From contig NC_132918.1 of assembly GCF_047675955.1 (NCBI RefSeq), forward strand, positions 84,583,139-84,647,138: a stretch of 64,000 nt of DNA, written 5' to 3'. Position 1 is the first letter of the stretch; each line of letters starts with the position of its first letter. This DNA is from Chlorocebus sabaeus (Eukaryota > Chordata > Mammalia > Primates > Cercopithecidae). Below are positions 1 to 11,331 of this stretch, in pieces. The notes beneath the pieces were generated by a model, which was not told the origin of the DNA, searched no databases, and worked only from the letters and a program-made list of their open reading frames with translations. The translations under genes were made by a program, and so were the position numbers.

Positions 1-705
1 GCTCTATGTCCTCATAATCTGCTCCTTTTGGTTAGAAAGGGGGAAAAGGGAGCATAGGATTATCTGTTGGAAGATTATGAGGTATTCTGAAAGTGGTACA
101 AATACTTTTGCCCATTTTCCATTGGGTAGAACGAAATCACACAGCCAAACCAACTTCAAGGGAGGCTGAACAACATGGTCGAGTCATGTGTCTAGCGAAA
201 AAAGAAAGGATGTTTCAAACACCTGTATTTGCTCTAGACACTTTGATTGACCTACTTTGATATATACATACTTGACTGGCTTAAAAATCTTAAAAATATT
301 CACTATTTTAAAAATGTACAAGTATATATTAAAATAGATACCCTTAGCCTATACACGATATACAATCCATCTCTGAGTCTTATCTTGAATCAGTTAGAAT
401 CAAATTTAACCACAAATAACATGAGCCACAAATAACATTGGCTTAACCAAGATAGAAATGTATTTCACTCTGTTTCTTTCATGTAAAAAGAAATTTAGAA
501 TTAAACTTGGAATTGAAGTCAAAGCTGGTAATACTCACCATCATGGGAATTCAGACTCTATCATCTTACTTCTAAACTTAAGGTCATTTTACTGTAGAAT
601 TTAGGGAATAATTTAAAAAAATAAAAGAAAACCTGAGGTCATCTCATGAGCCAAGCTAGTCACTGCCGTTCCCACCTTCTATTCACACTGCAGGTTGAAA
701 AAAAT

Positions 706-711
<6 letters not shown>
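1..711. other. Unique AT-rich DNA, nothing recognised
   Basis: I see no repeat family, RNA gene or coding pattern here. Short ORFs are scattered and AT-rich, with no sign of protein conservation. The sequence is ordinary non-coding primate DNA. Confidence 0.6.

Positions 712-736
<25 letters not shown>
712..736 (+). repeat. A25 homopolymer
   Basis: Uninterrupted run of 25 adenines. No Alu or L1 body precedes it and no target-site duplication is evident. It is either an orphan poly(A) tail of an unrecognised retrocopy or a simple expansion. Confidence 0.95.
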
Positions 737-954
737 GAGGGCTGTACAGATTTCCCAGCTGTCTCTCCTGCTTCCTTTACAGAAACTTTCATGAACTCCC
801 TGTCCACAACTTTACTTATATCTCATTAGCTAAACACTATTCACATTGTCATGCTAGCTGTTATGGAAATTGAAGAGTTCAGTCTTTTGGCTGAGCACAC
901 GTTATTGGTCCCAATGATACAGAGATTCTAATAATAAGAAAGTTAAAAATATAT
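737..954. other. Unique DNA, nothing recognised
   Basis: Short unassigned stretch between the A25 run and an old antisense L1-like block. Confidence 0.5.
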
Positions 955-1240
955 TTTCAGTGGATACAGAATTCTAAATTGACCTTTTTTCTTTCCTTCT
1001 CTCACTCAGCACTTAGATATCATTTCTTTGTTCTCTAGTTTCCATTATTTCTGAAGATCAGTCTGTGATAATTCTTATCTTTGTTACTTTGTAAGTAAAG
1101 TCTCTTGTCTTCTGGCTTCTTTAAAATTTTTCTTTTTATGCTAGGTTTTTAGCAATTTAATTTTGATGTTTCCTTTGATGGATTTCTTTGTGTTTATTTT
1201 GCTTTGGTTCTTATTAAAGGTGTTTAATTTGTTACCTATA
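955..1240 (-). mobile_element. Old LINE-1 (L1M-type) fragment, antisense
   Basis: T-rich sequence with the phrase order of old L1 in antisense: 'acagaattctaaattga', then 'tttccattatttctg', then 'tttttagcaatttaattttgatgt' reduced by decay, then a 'gatttctttgtgtttatttt' block. Highly diverged, so the subfamily is not assigned. Confidence 0.55.
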
Positions 1241-1789
1241 CAACTAACTGTTCCTTTCCTCCCACCAATATTTCAGCTTTATCCCCTTTATGATTATTAC
1301 ACTGAGGGCACGTATCAGAGGTGGGATAAGACTGAAGTCTGTGGCAAGGATAAATACCTAGGCTGGAGTAAAGTAAGGAGTTGAGCATATTGTTTGGTAA
1401 TCAAAACAATTTGATTTTAATTTTGATGAATGCTGCTTTCCAAGGTTGGTCAAAGGAGCTAAGAAAATAGGTCCTACTAAAGCACTCACACTACTACAGA
1501 TAACTCCTCTCCCTTTTTTTCCCTTTCTTTTTTCCTTTAGTATCTATCTGTTGAAAACTTACATACCACAGGTTGCACCTGGGAGCTGCTGGTGAACAGC
1601 TCTTAGGCTTAATTTCCCCTCTTCTTGAGTGTGAGCTGGGCTTAGGAATTTGCTTTCAAATAATGAAGTATATCAAAAAATGATAACTTTATGTATTTCA
1701 CACCTAACAGACACTAACTTAAGTGATTAAAATCAACATCATCAATAATAAGTTATGTTATTATTATTATTTAACTCTAATACAGTATA
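1241..1789. other. Unassigned sequence, possibly decayed repeat
   Basis: No confident family. A pyrimidine-rich patch lies at 1507-1540 and AT-rich DNA follows. The block near 1570-1660 has a vague repeat-like look that I cannot name. Confidence 0.4.
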
Positions 1790-2228
1790 ATCAAAAGCAT
1801 ACATCACCTCTGTGGTATTCTTCCCAAAACTTTTAAAATGTATAACCACTTTTTAAAAAGACAAACTCCTATTGATAGACATTCTGAAAAATATTTCACC
1901 AATATTCTTTTAAAACTGTCAAGATCATGAAAAACAAAGTAGTGTGAGATATTTTCAGTTACCAGAAGAGACAAAAGGGACATGATCAATAAAAGTGAGT
2001 TAATGTCCTGGGTTGAATTCTGAAAAAAATTGGTAAAATCTGAATAAAATCTGGAGTTTAGTTAATAGTAATGTAACAATGACGGTTTTTAAATTTTGAC
2101 AAATGCAACATAGTTATGTAAGATGTGAATGTTAGGGGGAAGTAGGTGAAGGTGTGTAGTAACATTTTTAACTGCTTTTATAATGTCGAAAAATTATTTA
2201 CAAAAGTAAAAGGATGAAAACATGGTAC
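1790..2228 (+). mobile_element. Old L1M-type 3' end
   Basis: Contains a string of phrases typical of an old L1 3' untranslated region in sense orientation: 'aaaactgtcaagatcatgaaaaac', shortened, near 1912-1936; a 'gacatgatcaataaa' block near 1978; 'ggagtttagttaatagtaatg' near 2052; and an A-rich end near 2200. Diverged; subfamily unassigned. Confidence 0.5.
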
Positions 2229-2234
2229 AGGACA

Positions 2235-3720
2235 AACAGGTCACAAAAAATTTGATGTGACTATATATTAATATTCAATATATTCAAGTTAAGAATATGT
2301 TCACTGAGATAAAGTGATGAAAATACAATGCATCAAAGAGATAAAAATCTAAATGTATAGTCACCCAATAACAGAGTAACAGAGCTTCAACATAAGGAGC
2401 AAAAATGAATAGAACTAATACAAAAAGAAAGTACTACTAATAGTTAGTATAAAGTTCACGTCCACAATGACATCAGGTGATTTCAACTTCCTATATCAAT
2501 GACTAATTGTAAATACATGAGCATATCATATTGAATGACAATACTGTAAATCTACTTGACCTAATTTGTATCATTAAATACTTTTCCCAGCAATATAATA
2601 AATTTTCTCCCTACCTCACATGGAACACTCATCATGTTATGTTGGACCATAAACTAAATCTCAATAAATATAAAAGGATTAAAACTATATAGGCCAGCCA
2701 GGTGTGGTGGCTCACACCTGTAAGTCTAGCACTTTGGGAGGCCAAGGCAGGCAGATCCTGAGGTCAAGAGATCAAGATCATCCTGGCCAACATGGTGAAA
2801 CCCCCTCTCTACTAAAAATACAAAAATTAGCTGAGCATGGTGGCATGTGCCTGTAGTCCCAGCTACTTAGGAGGCTGAGGCAGAAGAATCGCTTGAACCC
2901 AGGAGGTGGAGGTTGCAGTGAGCTGAGATTGTACCACAGCACTCCAGCCTGGCAACAGAGCAAGACTTCATCTAAAAAACAAAAAACTATATGAAGTATT
3001 TTTTTCTGACTACAATAGAACTAAATGAGAAATCAATAATCAAAAAAGGTATCTTGACTATGAATGTTTGGAAATTAAATAACATCTATAAATAAATCAT
3101 TTATCAAAAGGAAATCAATGGAATTTTAGAAAATATTTTAAACTGCATGAAAATGAAAACACAGAATAACAATATGTGTGGGATTTAACTAAAATGGCAT
3201 TTACAGGAAAATTTCCAGATAAAAGCACTTAAGTTATAAAGGAAGCAAACTCTAAAGACAATGTCTAAGTCTGCACAAGAAACTGGAAATATAATGATAA
3301 AACCAGAATTAAGTAGTTGAAAGAAAATGATAAAAATTTGAAAATACTGACATAGAAAAGAAACAATAGGAAAATGCCAATGAAAACATGAGCTCTTCAA
3401 AAGAATTAATAAAATTGATCACCCTGTAGCACTACTGGTCAATAGAAGGAAAAGTCACAGATTATAAATATCAAGATAAAATAGAGTACAATACTGAGGA
3501 TGATACAAGTATAAGAGGAGAAAATAATGAAAAACTTTAGGTCAACAAATGTAACAAGTTAGATGAAATGCAGAAATTGTAGTTAAAAAGACTGACAATA
3601 CAAAGTGTTGGTGAGGATTTGGAATAAGTGGAATTGCTTTATATGTTTTGCTGGTGAGAATGCACAATGGTACAGCCACTTTTAGAGAACACTGTGGTAG
3701 TATCTTATAAAGTGAACACT
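2235..3720 (+). mobile_element. Old LINE-1 ORF2 fragment (interrupted by an Alu)
   Basis: Decayed L1M-type ORF2 sequence in sense orientation. It runs through the endonuclease/RT linker region (2340-2690), continues after the Alu at 2993 ('gaaatcaataatcaaaa'), and reaches the block before the RT domain around 3420. It then jumps to late ORF2 (3640-3715, 'atggtacagccacttt'), so an internal stretch was lost. No open frame is kept. Reading through the Alu restores L1 order, which shows the Alu is the younger insertion. Confidence 0.75.
2691..2982 (+). mobile_element. Alu (AluS-like), full length
   Basis: Dimeric Alu with both arms, the middle A-rich linker and a short A-rich tail. A 10-bp target-site duplication 'aaaactatat' flanks it at 2681-2690 and 2983-2992. 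Inserted into the old L1 around it. Non-autonomous SINE; not a gene. Confidence 0.96.
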
Positions 3721-3832
3721 CATTCCCCTGGGTGTTAAGAGTGTTGTCAGCTAAGTGCTATCAGCTCAGTTCCTCTCCTGGGACTGCCTGGGTGCTAAAG
3801 AGAGCAGCCCCGCCACCCTCCCTCCTCCTTCT
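3721..3832. other. Unidentified GC-richer block between two L1 pieces
   Basis: About 110 bp of locally GC-rich sequence placed between an old L1 and a younger L1 3' piece. It contains two related phrases, 'cctgggtgttaagag' (3728) and 'cctgggtgctaaaga' (3787), about 59 bp apart. I do not recognise a family. Confidence 0.5.
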
Positions 3833-4306
3833 TAGAATAAAGACACATGCACACGTATGTTTATTTTGGCACTGTTCACAATAGCAAAGACTTGGAACCA
3901 ACCCACATGCCCATCAATGACAGACTTGATAAAGAAAATATGGCACATATACACCATGGAATACTATGAAACAATGAAAAAAGATGAATTCATGTGCTTT
4001 GCAGGGACATGGATGAAGCTGGAAACCATCATTTTCCGCAAACTATCACAACAGAAAACCAAACACCACATGTTCTCACTCATAAGTGGGAGATGAACAA
4101 TGAGAACACATGGACACAGGGAGGGGAAAATCACACACCTGGGCCTGTCAGGGAGTGGGAAATTAGGGGAGGGATAGCATTAGGAGAAATACCTAATGTA
4201 GATGATGGGCTGATAGGTGCAGCAAGCCACCATGGCATGCGTATACCTATGTAACAAACCTGCACGTTCTGCATATGTAGCCCAGAACTTAAAGTATAAA
4301 AAAAAA
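3833..4306 (+). mobile_element. L1PA-type LINE-1, 5'-truncated, sense
   Basis: Starts within the last part of ORF2 and runs through the 3' UTR to a short A tail. The ORF2 C-terminal frame at 3857-4096 is open to its stop (79 codons). The 3' UTR shows the G-rich patch and the typical 'caaacctgcacgttctgc' ending. Dead on arrival by truncation; no clear target duplication was found. Confidence 0.9.
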
Positions 4307-4838
4307 GTGAATGTAAAGATGTAAACCCTTAAAAAAACAAAAACAAACAAATGAACAACAACAAAAAAGAAAGAGATCTCATCAAATGACTTCAAAGTGG
4401 AGGTGTAAATGTTTAGCCCCCTCACACTAATTTAGGACACCTCTGAAGTATCAACAAGTTCCGAGCCTTCTGTAAGACTGACTGAAGGCTTTGTTATGGC
4501 GACATTGCATTTCACCCCTCTTCTGTGCAATCAGGTTTTCTTTGCTCCCCTACAGGGGCTGTTCCCAGGAAAACTTCCCAGTTGGCTTTCTTTTATAAAT
4601 CTTCATCTCACTGAAAAAAAAAATTCTCCACCTAAAAAAATTCTATGTCAGACTATTTTGTTAGAAACTTGAATTTTGAAAGTGGCTCAAACTTGCTTAT
4701 TTACACTACTCCTGCTCAGTTGATCTGTCGTAGGAAACTAGTATGCCCGAAGTCCGTGTATTTTCCTCCACTCTGCCCCATCGCAACTGAAGCCTCACAT
4801 ATGTTTACAGTTCTCTTACATGCAGCACTTAATTCTTT
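4307..4838. other. A-rich lead, then unassigned sequence
   Basis: 4307-4375 is A-rich and could belong to the L1 tail. The block 4440-4615 looks like decayed repeat (it ends near 'ttttataaatcttcatctc') but I cannot name it. The remainder appears unique. Confidence 0.4.
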
Positions 4839-5105
4839 CTTTTTAACTTTTATTTTAGGTTTGGGTGTACATGTGTGCAGGTTTGATAAATATAGGTAAA
4901 CGTGTGTCACGGGGTTGTTATACATATTATGTCATCACCCAGGTATTAAGCCAAGTACCCAACAGTTATCTGTCCTGATCTTCTACCTCCTCCCACCCTC
5001 CACCTTCAAGTAGACGTCAATGTCTATTGTTTCCTTCTTTGTGTTCACAAGACACTAAAAGCAATCACCACCAAAAGCAAAAGTTGACAAGTGGGACCTA
5101 ATTAA
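4839..5105 (-). mobile_element. L1 3' end, antisense, with an apparently inverted 5' part
   Basis: 4839-5050 is an L1 3' UTR read backwards ('aacttttattttaggtttgg', 'catcacccaggtattaag'). 5051-5105 is ORF2 sequence in the opposite, sense orientation ('aaaagcaaaagttgacaa', 'gtgggacctaatta'). An antisense 3' end joined to an inverted upstream piece is the usual product of twin priming during L1 integration. Confidence 0.65.
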
Positions 5106-5114
5106 TGACTAATT

Positions 5115-5366
5115 CCATTAACTTTCTATTCACATGTTTATTAGACTTGTAGATATTATCTTCTTGAAGTTTCTATTCTAATATTTTGCCTCTTTTTCTA
5201 TAGGATGTTCTGTCTTTTTCTTATTTAGCTGCAAGAGTTCTTTACATATCTTGGACACAAGTTCTTTGTCAAAGTATTTAATTGTAATATTTTATCTCAC
5301 TTGTAAGTTGCCACCTCATTCTCCTGGTGGTAGCTTTTGGTGAAGAAATGTTCTTAATTTTCACAG
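5115..5366 (-). mobile_element. Old L1 (L1ME/M5-like) fragment, antisense
   Basis: Antisense ORF2-like sequence with 'gagttctttacatatc', 'aagttctttgtcaaag' and 'gaaatgttcttaattttcac'. More diverged than the neighbouring L1 piece and therefore older. Confidence 0.65.
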
Positions 5367-5930
5367 AGTCTAAATTGATACAACTACTTTGGAAAAGTCA
5401 AACATGTATACTTTTAGGAATATATTCCAGTAAAATGCATCCATAGAATGTTTATAGCTGGACTACTGGTAATAGTAAAAAACTTAAAAACTAAAAATTC
5501 TATCACCAGTAGACTGTATAAATAAATTGTGGTATAGTCCCACAGTGAAATATGATGCATCGATGAGAAAAAATATTCTAAAATTACACTTAAAAATGTA
5601 GATGAATCTCACAAACTGTGGAGCAGAAGAAGTACACAAAAGGGCATATGTATTATTCAACTCAATTATGAACATCAACAGGCAATATTGACCTATGCTG
5701 TTGGATGTCAGGATACTGGTTATCCTTGGGTTATGGGCCTAGTGACTGGAGGGGGCCCAAGGAGGCTTCAGGAAACTGAATCTGGCAATACTCTGGCAAT
5801 TCTGGTAATACTCTGTTTCTTGATTTGGATGCTGGATGTTCATTTCCTTATAATCATTGAGTATGTTATGTCCTATATCTATCAGTATGCATGCGTATTA
5901 CACTACAATAATAAACATCAAAAACATGCT
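5367..5930 (+). mobile_element. Old L1 (L1M/L1ME-like) 3' end, sense
   Basis: Late ORF2 and 3' UTR of an old L1: 'agactgtataaataaattgtgg', reduced, near 5511; 'gatgaatctcacaaa' near 5601; 'atgtcaggatactggttat' near 5706; 'ctctgtttcttgatttgg' near 5811; A-rich end near 5910. No open frame. Confidence 0.75.
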
Positions 5931-6225
5931 TCCAAACACGAGATTTCGTGTGAGCCTCATAACAATCTTTGAAGCTGGTGATGCTGGGGACGTTATCATC
6001 CTTTTAGAGACTAAAAATATGAAGCTTTGAAAATTCAGTTCAATTCAATCTAACTAATAGTTTTTTTAAGACACCTAATATATACCAAGAAAAGAGCACA
6101 TCAGGTAATAATATGTAAATTGTCCTTACACTTCAAAAAATGAAATAATTTACTCCTTGAGCACATAGCTAAAAGGATGGTAGCACTTTGGAGACAGAAG
6201 GGATCTCAGACATGACCACCACTAT
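5931..6225. other. Unassigned sequence
   Basis: No confident repeat or gene. Slight resemblance to MIR/L2 in 'gagactaaaaatatgaag' near 6007 is too weak to call. Confidence 0.4.
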
Positions 6226-6440
6226 CATTTTCTAGATGAGGGTGAGGCTAAGAGCTTGGGCTTTGCAGTGACAGATTCAGGCTGGATTTCTAGTTTAAAC
6301 ACTTGATCACTGAGTGACTCTAGACAAGTTACCTAGCCTCTCTGTGCCTCTGTTCCATCATCTGAAATATAATGTTAAAATATCTGACTCAAAGCATGGC
6401 ACAAATGGTAAACTTTAAGAGTCTGGGAGCATACCTTAGC
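6226..6440 (+). mobile_element. MIR SINE, sense
   Basis: Order of MIR landmarks: 'aagagcttgggctttg' at 6250, 'gactctagacaagttacc' at 6317 and 'ctctgtgcctctgttcc' at 6339. Ancient tRNA-derived SINE, strongly decayed. Confidence 0.75.
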
Positions 6441-7267
6441 ACTTCATCCAACAACTAGTAGTTATCATATTAATTAATATCCCTTCCCTTCGGGTGATTC
6501 AGGGTGAATGACTCAAGGTCCTACACCCTCTTGCGCATGCCTTTCTGATTCTCTATGTACAAACATGATGTAAAGTGTTAGGTACACTGTGGGTGTGAGG
6601 GACATGCCGCACAAGCCCTGTCCGCTTTCCAGGGAATCTGCCTGTGGAGTTTCTGTGTTTCATAACCCGTGGGTCTGGAGCTCCTCTGGCCCAGCAGGGT
6701 CCCAGAAGCTCTCCCTGGTGTTGATGGCATGGCTGTGAGAGCACAGATGAGTAATCCTTTCTGGGAGGAAAGCAGATACAGCAGCCTGGAAAGCACACAT
6801 TCAGGGAGGCTGAGTAGGGCAATGAGCTTAGATGAGCAAGGACCACCATCCTGGGTATGTGATGCAAAGCCTCAGGAATGTGTCCGAATTCAATCCAGCG
6901 GTCGTCCTTATGCTCTACAGCTCTCTGAGCCCTGGCAGCTGTCATTGTGACTGATGCGTGACACTCAGACCTTTGCTGACACTGTCCTTCCTTCTTGTCT
7001 TTCGCCCACTGCTGATCCTGTTTTCCACATACACACTCGTGGCACAGAAGTCTATGGAACTGCTTGGGGGAAAATCTTCTCCTAGAGGATCCTTGTCTCA
7101 GGACTGCAATCTCCCACTTGTTCAGGAGATTGATAGGAATTGCTCAATCAGGGAAGCACTGCCTGCTTCTCTGCAAGGGTCCTTCCCTGCACCAGCCATT
7201 TTCCTGTACTTTAAAGGAGGGCTAGATGCTTCAGAATCTATTCCCCACTAATGAGGAAGCTCTTTAT
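6441..7267. other. Unassigned, locally GC-richer block
   Basis: 6590-7200 is less AT-rich than its surroundings and holds overlapping ORFs on both strands (up to 130 codons on the minus strand, 6553-6945). I see no domain, splice pattern or known family. Some phrases are loosely L2-like, so a decayed repeat is the main alternative. Confidence 0.4.
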
Positions 7268-7440
7268 ATCTTATAAAGCACATCCATATTCAGCACTTAA
7301 TTTGTTCCTCATGACGACCCTCTGGGGGAGGCAAGAAATGATATTATTTTCTTTTCACTGATGAGGAAAATGACGTTCGCAGTTGCCTGCATTGTCCAAG
7401 GCTACATGACAAAGTAAGTGGCTGTCAAAATAACTCAAGC
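7268..7440 (-). mobile_element. MIR SINE, antisense
   Basis: Antisense MIR landmarks: 'tcatgacgaccctctggg' at 7310, 'cactgatgaggaaaatga' at 7356 and 'tccaaggctacatgacaaa' at 7396. Decayed. Confidence 0.7.
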
Positions 7441-7574
7441 TTACTGAAAATGAGCATGTTGCCCTTCACTATGCTGGTTCCCTACTCCACAGGTGACTTC
7501 TATGGCTACTACTGCTTAGCAATCTCTTCTCTAATTAGCAAAAAGAACTCTTTTCTGTACTTACTATATTCTGT

Positions 7575-7885
7575 GAAATTGAAGAGAGGGAGTACACAAG
7601 TCAAATGAACAATCTGACATAGCTTTGAGAATCAGTTTCAATGTCATCTCTGGGAAGCTACATCTAGTATCCTCAACCCAAAATTCCCTCTCTGCTTTTT
7701 GTTTCCATAGCATCCTCTGTATACACTTACACTGTATGTAAATAATCTATTTATGCATTTGTCTTTTTCCCTTAGATGTAAGTCCCTTGAGTTCAAGGAC
7801 CATGTCTTACTCATTCTTGTATATTCTGGTACCTGAACATGGTAAACACAAATGTTTGATTGAATGGTTGATTGAATAAGCAATG
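7575..7885 (+). mobile_element. L2 LINE 3' end, sense
   Basis: Sense L2 3' UTR: 'caatgtcatctctgggaag' at 7638, 'tagatgtaagtcccttgag' at 7774, 'ggaccatgtcttactcat' at 7797, and a 3' end around 7850-7880 where 'aaatgtttgattgaatg' replaces the usual terminal repeat unit. Confidence 0.75.
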
Positions 7886-8843
7886 TAGTCAACAGTATTG
7901 AGAGTAAAGTGGTATCTAAAGGCAATGCACTTTGATTCTCATTTTACTGAGGATAACTCTGATCTTACAGAGTGAAGAGGACATATTTAAGGTCAGAAAA
8001 AATAAGTCACAGGAGCAGGATTACTCGAGTTCTTCATCCTTCCAAATCATCCTGTTCCGTAACATGTAAACATAATAAAGCATGCCCCAAACTACATTGC
8101 TGCAGGAGATCTACTCCTCCAGAAGCACTTCCGAGGATTTCTTGGAAATGTTTGCAGGTTCTAGTTATCCAGGCTATGAGTAAAATCTGCTTTTTGGTCC
8201 ACATTCTGTGGTTCCATGGCCACTTTGATCAGCTACTTGTTCTCTCCCCTTAGTGATTCCTCTAATCAAGGACATGACCCTTCTGCCATTCCCCAAACGT
8301 TGAACACAAGGTTCAAAAACATTTACCAAATACATGAAGATAGCAAAAGAAAATTAGAAAGCCAGAATGGGAAAATTGAATATTGAATATTAGACAATAA
8401 TGCTTCCTGGAGCCCACCTGCAAATCACATCAGGAGAGGGTTAGGGCTATCTGTGTCTCTCTGCAGCTCCTGCTTTCCCACACTGGTGGTTACTGCTCTT
8501 CAGAACCACACCTATCAGATCTTTTCCCTGAGGTTTAGCCCCGTGGCCCCAACTCTGATCTTCAGTACTGCAAGCAGAGACCTAAAAGAAACTTTTAATA
8601 TAGAAAGGGAAAAGTCTTAGGAAGGTAGATTTCACTCCCCACTTCCATGACTCATTAAGCAAAATCTGTCAAGGCAGGTCTGGGGACTTTGCATTGACAT
8701 TTCTTCACCAGTATTAGCTTCCCAAAGGTCAAAGAGTAGGTGCTTACATGTGCATAACCAGAACATTCCAAAGAGTGAACTCGCCCAGAAGCGAGAGTGG
8801 TATGCCTCAAAGAAAAATTCTCACTTCCTTACTTAAGTACGGG

Positions 8844-8845
<2 letters not shown>
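7886..8845. other. Unique sequence, nothing recognised
   Basis: About 960 bp with no clear repeat, RNA or coding feature. Small ORFs only. Confidence 0.55.

Positions 8846-8874
<29 letters not shown>
8846..8874 (+). repeat. A29 homopolymer
   Basis: Uninterrupted run of 29 adenines. No Alu or L1 lies upstream and I could not find matching flanks, so its origin is open. Confidence 0.96.
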
Positions 8875-8877
<3 letters not shown>

Positions 8878-9014
8878 CAATAAGCTTAGAACATACCCAT
8901 TTTGTTCCAGTTTCAGTAAACCAAATATTGAAATGTTCAGCCGTAGAGCAGTTTTTTCAAAACTTGGGGACGATGTGACTAAGTACAGATAGCCAATGGC
9001 AAATATTTGTCATC
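8875..9014. other. Unassigned sequence
   Basis: Short stretch after the A29 run without recognisable features. Confidence 0.5.
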
Positions 9015-9130
9015 CGTGTGTATTACTACTAATAATGAATACTCATTGAGTGAGTACTATACGCCAGGGATGGTGCTTAGCACTTTACATGCATTCTCTT
9101 CTTTAATCCTCAGAAAATTTTATGGAAAGG
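9015..9130 (-). mobile_element. MIR SINE fragment, antisense
   Basis: Antisense MIR start: 'tcattgagtgagtactat' at 9043 and 'gcttagcactttacatgcat' at 9075, then 'tttaatcctcagaaaa'. Confidence 0.7.
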
Positions 9131-9639
9131 CACAATGATGCATTCAGGGTGTGGTTTAGGGTGTGGCTGGCTTGGCGCCCAAATCCTACCATTTATTCTT
9201 CCTCTTCTCCAGAGTTCCCAGCCAAAGAGCATACTCACCAAAGAATCAGCAGCCATATGGGTAAGTGCTGATGTTATTAATGTCTCTTATGAAAGAGGAT
9301 TGGAGAAGAATGCCGAAGTTTAGGAGAGTGAAGTCATTGTAGGAGAAGCAGACCTGGTGCTACCGCCCCAGCCTTCAGCTTGGCTAGAGGCTGGAACAAA
9401 TCACGACGGTGTCTGCTTCCTAAAGGGGAACCAAGAATGGGGGAAAGGGTCTTGAAATGTGACTTGAAGATATTGCCACTAGGCCCAGTGAACTCAGGTT
9501 CTGGCTTGTAGATTAACATTCCTCCTACCTAGGAAGGATCCAGTGAGGTAGGATGGACAGTGGAGTATGGCGTAAGGAAGGAAGTGAAGTTGTTGCTCCC
9601 TATGGTCAAAGAAAATTAGTGAATACAGAGGCACACAAG
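9131..9639. other. Sequence between two MIR-like pieces
   Basis: About 500 bp without a recognised element. It separates two antisense MIR-like halves, so it may be an insertion or the two pieces may be independent. Confidence 0.4.
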
Positions 9640-9765
9640 CACTGTCTTTCTATTTTACAGGGGAGATAATAAAAGCCCAATGAGGTTAAATATTTTCCTC
9701 CCTGTCACAAGGCTAGAAACTGGTCTTCAAAGGCAAGCTCTCAGGCTTCAAAAAAAACTCTTAAC
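9640..9765 (-). mobile_element. MIR-like fragment, antisense
   Basis: 'ttttacaggggagataataa' at 9653, 'ccctgtcacaaggctagaaa' at 9700 and a following 'ggtcttcaaaggcaagc' follow the order of antisense MIR downstream of the piece at 9015-9130. Weak. Confidence 0.5.
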
Positions 9766-10907
9766 AGTTGCCTAATAACACCACCTCTCATCCTTCACTC
9801 TTGCTATACCCTAACATACAGAACTTCAACTTTTTAAAAATTCTTCCCCATTATTTTAAGAAAACTCCAAGGGATATCTCTCATTCGTGTTCATGAACTT
9901 GGCTTGCCTTCATCACATCACGCCTGTCACTGCTTTGCTTTTCTGCTCCAGTGGGTTTTGGGGTGTTACTACATGTGAAGCTGCTAAAATATTCCTTTCA
10001 GCAGTCTCTGGAGACTATTGGGCTATACCTCAGGCCTCCAGGGATCCAAGGAGTCTCAGAATCTGGAGTCTTCTTGTATTGAATTTGTGCTGGCTTCAAT
10101 GCAGAGATAGGGAGAAGTCCATTTCTTACTATTTCTTTAACATGGATGCCAAGGAAAGTGCCATGATATCGTTGAACATTTTAGAGAAATGTGTTCCTTC
10201 ATTTGCTGCTTGCAGAACCAGATGCTGCCTGCAGGACTGGTCAAGATGACCATGACTAACCAGTGTGCTATTCAGCCATCCCCTTCCATTTTGGTTTGTG
10301 ATGTCCTGTATCAAGTGCCCTTGTAATTTATTTCTTGTGCCTACCCCCAAATTTCTAAGATTTTCTAGGATGTTCTTGAATCCCAAGAACAGATCAGCTT
10401 TAATTCAACCATGGAGTCTTTGAAGCATTAAAAATTGTTTCATTAATCTTTTACACAGAGCTAACACATCCCTCAGTATTAGTATGCAATAAAGAGGAAA
10501 ATATATGTGAAGGGACCACGTTGGCATGGTCTACAAGTGCTGCCAGCTTTCCTACACACTACACCATGGGAATACCTAAAAGGAAGCCCTGGGCAATAGA
10601 CTTGGATGTTTGCTGAGAATTGGACTTCTGACTTACCAGATTCTCCTGCTGCTCATTTCTCTCTGCTCTTTAATCACCTGGCTTTGTCCTCTGTCCTCAT
10701 AATGCCAACTTGTTCAGGTTGCCTTACTGGGTAGATATCCCTATATCCCAAACACACACAGCCAACTCTCACCTCTGTTGTCACACATACTTCCGAATTA
10801 GAGACCTTTCCATCAGGTTTGGGTTCATGGAATAGAATTAGCCCCTCAGTTCTCAAACAGAGAAACTAATGTTATACACTTCTGGTATCTGAATATCCAA
10901 GTTTCTA
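9766..10907. other. Unique sequence, nothing recognised
   Basis: No repeat family, RNA gene or coding signal. The ORFs present (for example 120 codons at 9887-10249) have no family features and look like chance. Confidence 0.55.
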
Positions 10908-11331
10908 ACTGTATGCCCATCTAAAAACAAGCATATATGGAATAATATTCAGCCACAAGCATGAAAGACATAATGGCATTCACAGCAACCTGGATGGAAC
11001 TGGAGACCATCATTCTAGGGAATTAAGAATGAAAAACCAAACATCGTATATTCTCACTCATAAATGGGAGCTAAGCTATGAGGATGCAAAGGCATAAGAA
11101 TGATACAATAGACTTTGGGGAGGGGGAGTGCAAGGAGGATGAGGGATAAAAGAATACAAATTGGGTACAGTGTATACTGCTTGGGTGACGGGTGCACTAA
11201 AATCTCACAAATCACCACTAAAGAACATACTCATGTAACCAAACACCAACTGTTCCCCAAAAAACCTATGGAAATTTTAAAAAGAATTAATTAAAAAATA
11301 AAAACAAATAAAAAACAATCAAAAAACAAAA
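10908..11331 (+). mobile_element. LINE-1 3' end (L1PB/L1MA-like), sense
   Basis: Last codons of ORF2 ('attcagccacaagcatga', 'cctggatggaactggaga'), 3' UTR ('ttggggagggggagtgc', 'gggtacagtgtatactgc', 'aatcaccactaaagaaca') and an A-rich tail to about 11331. 5'-truncated. Confidence 0.88.
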
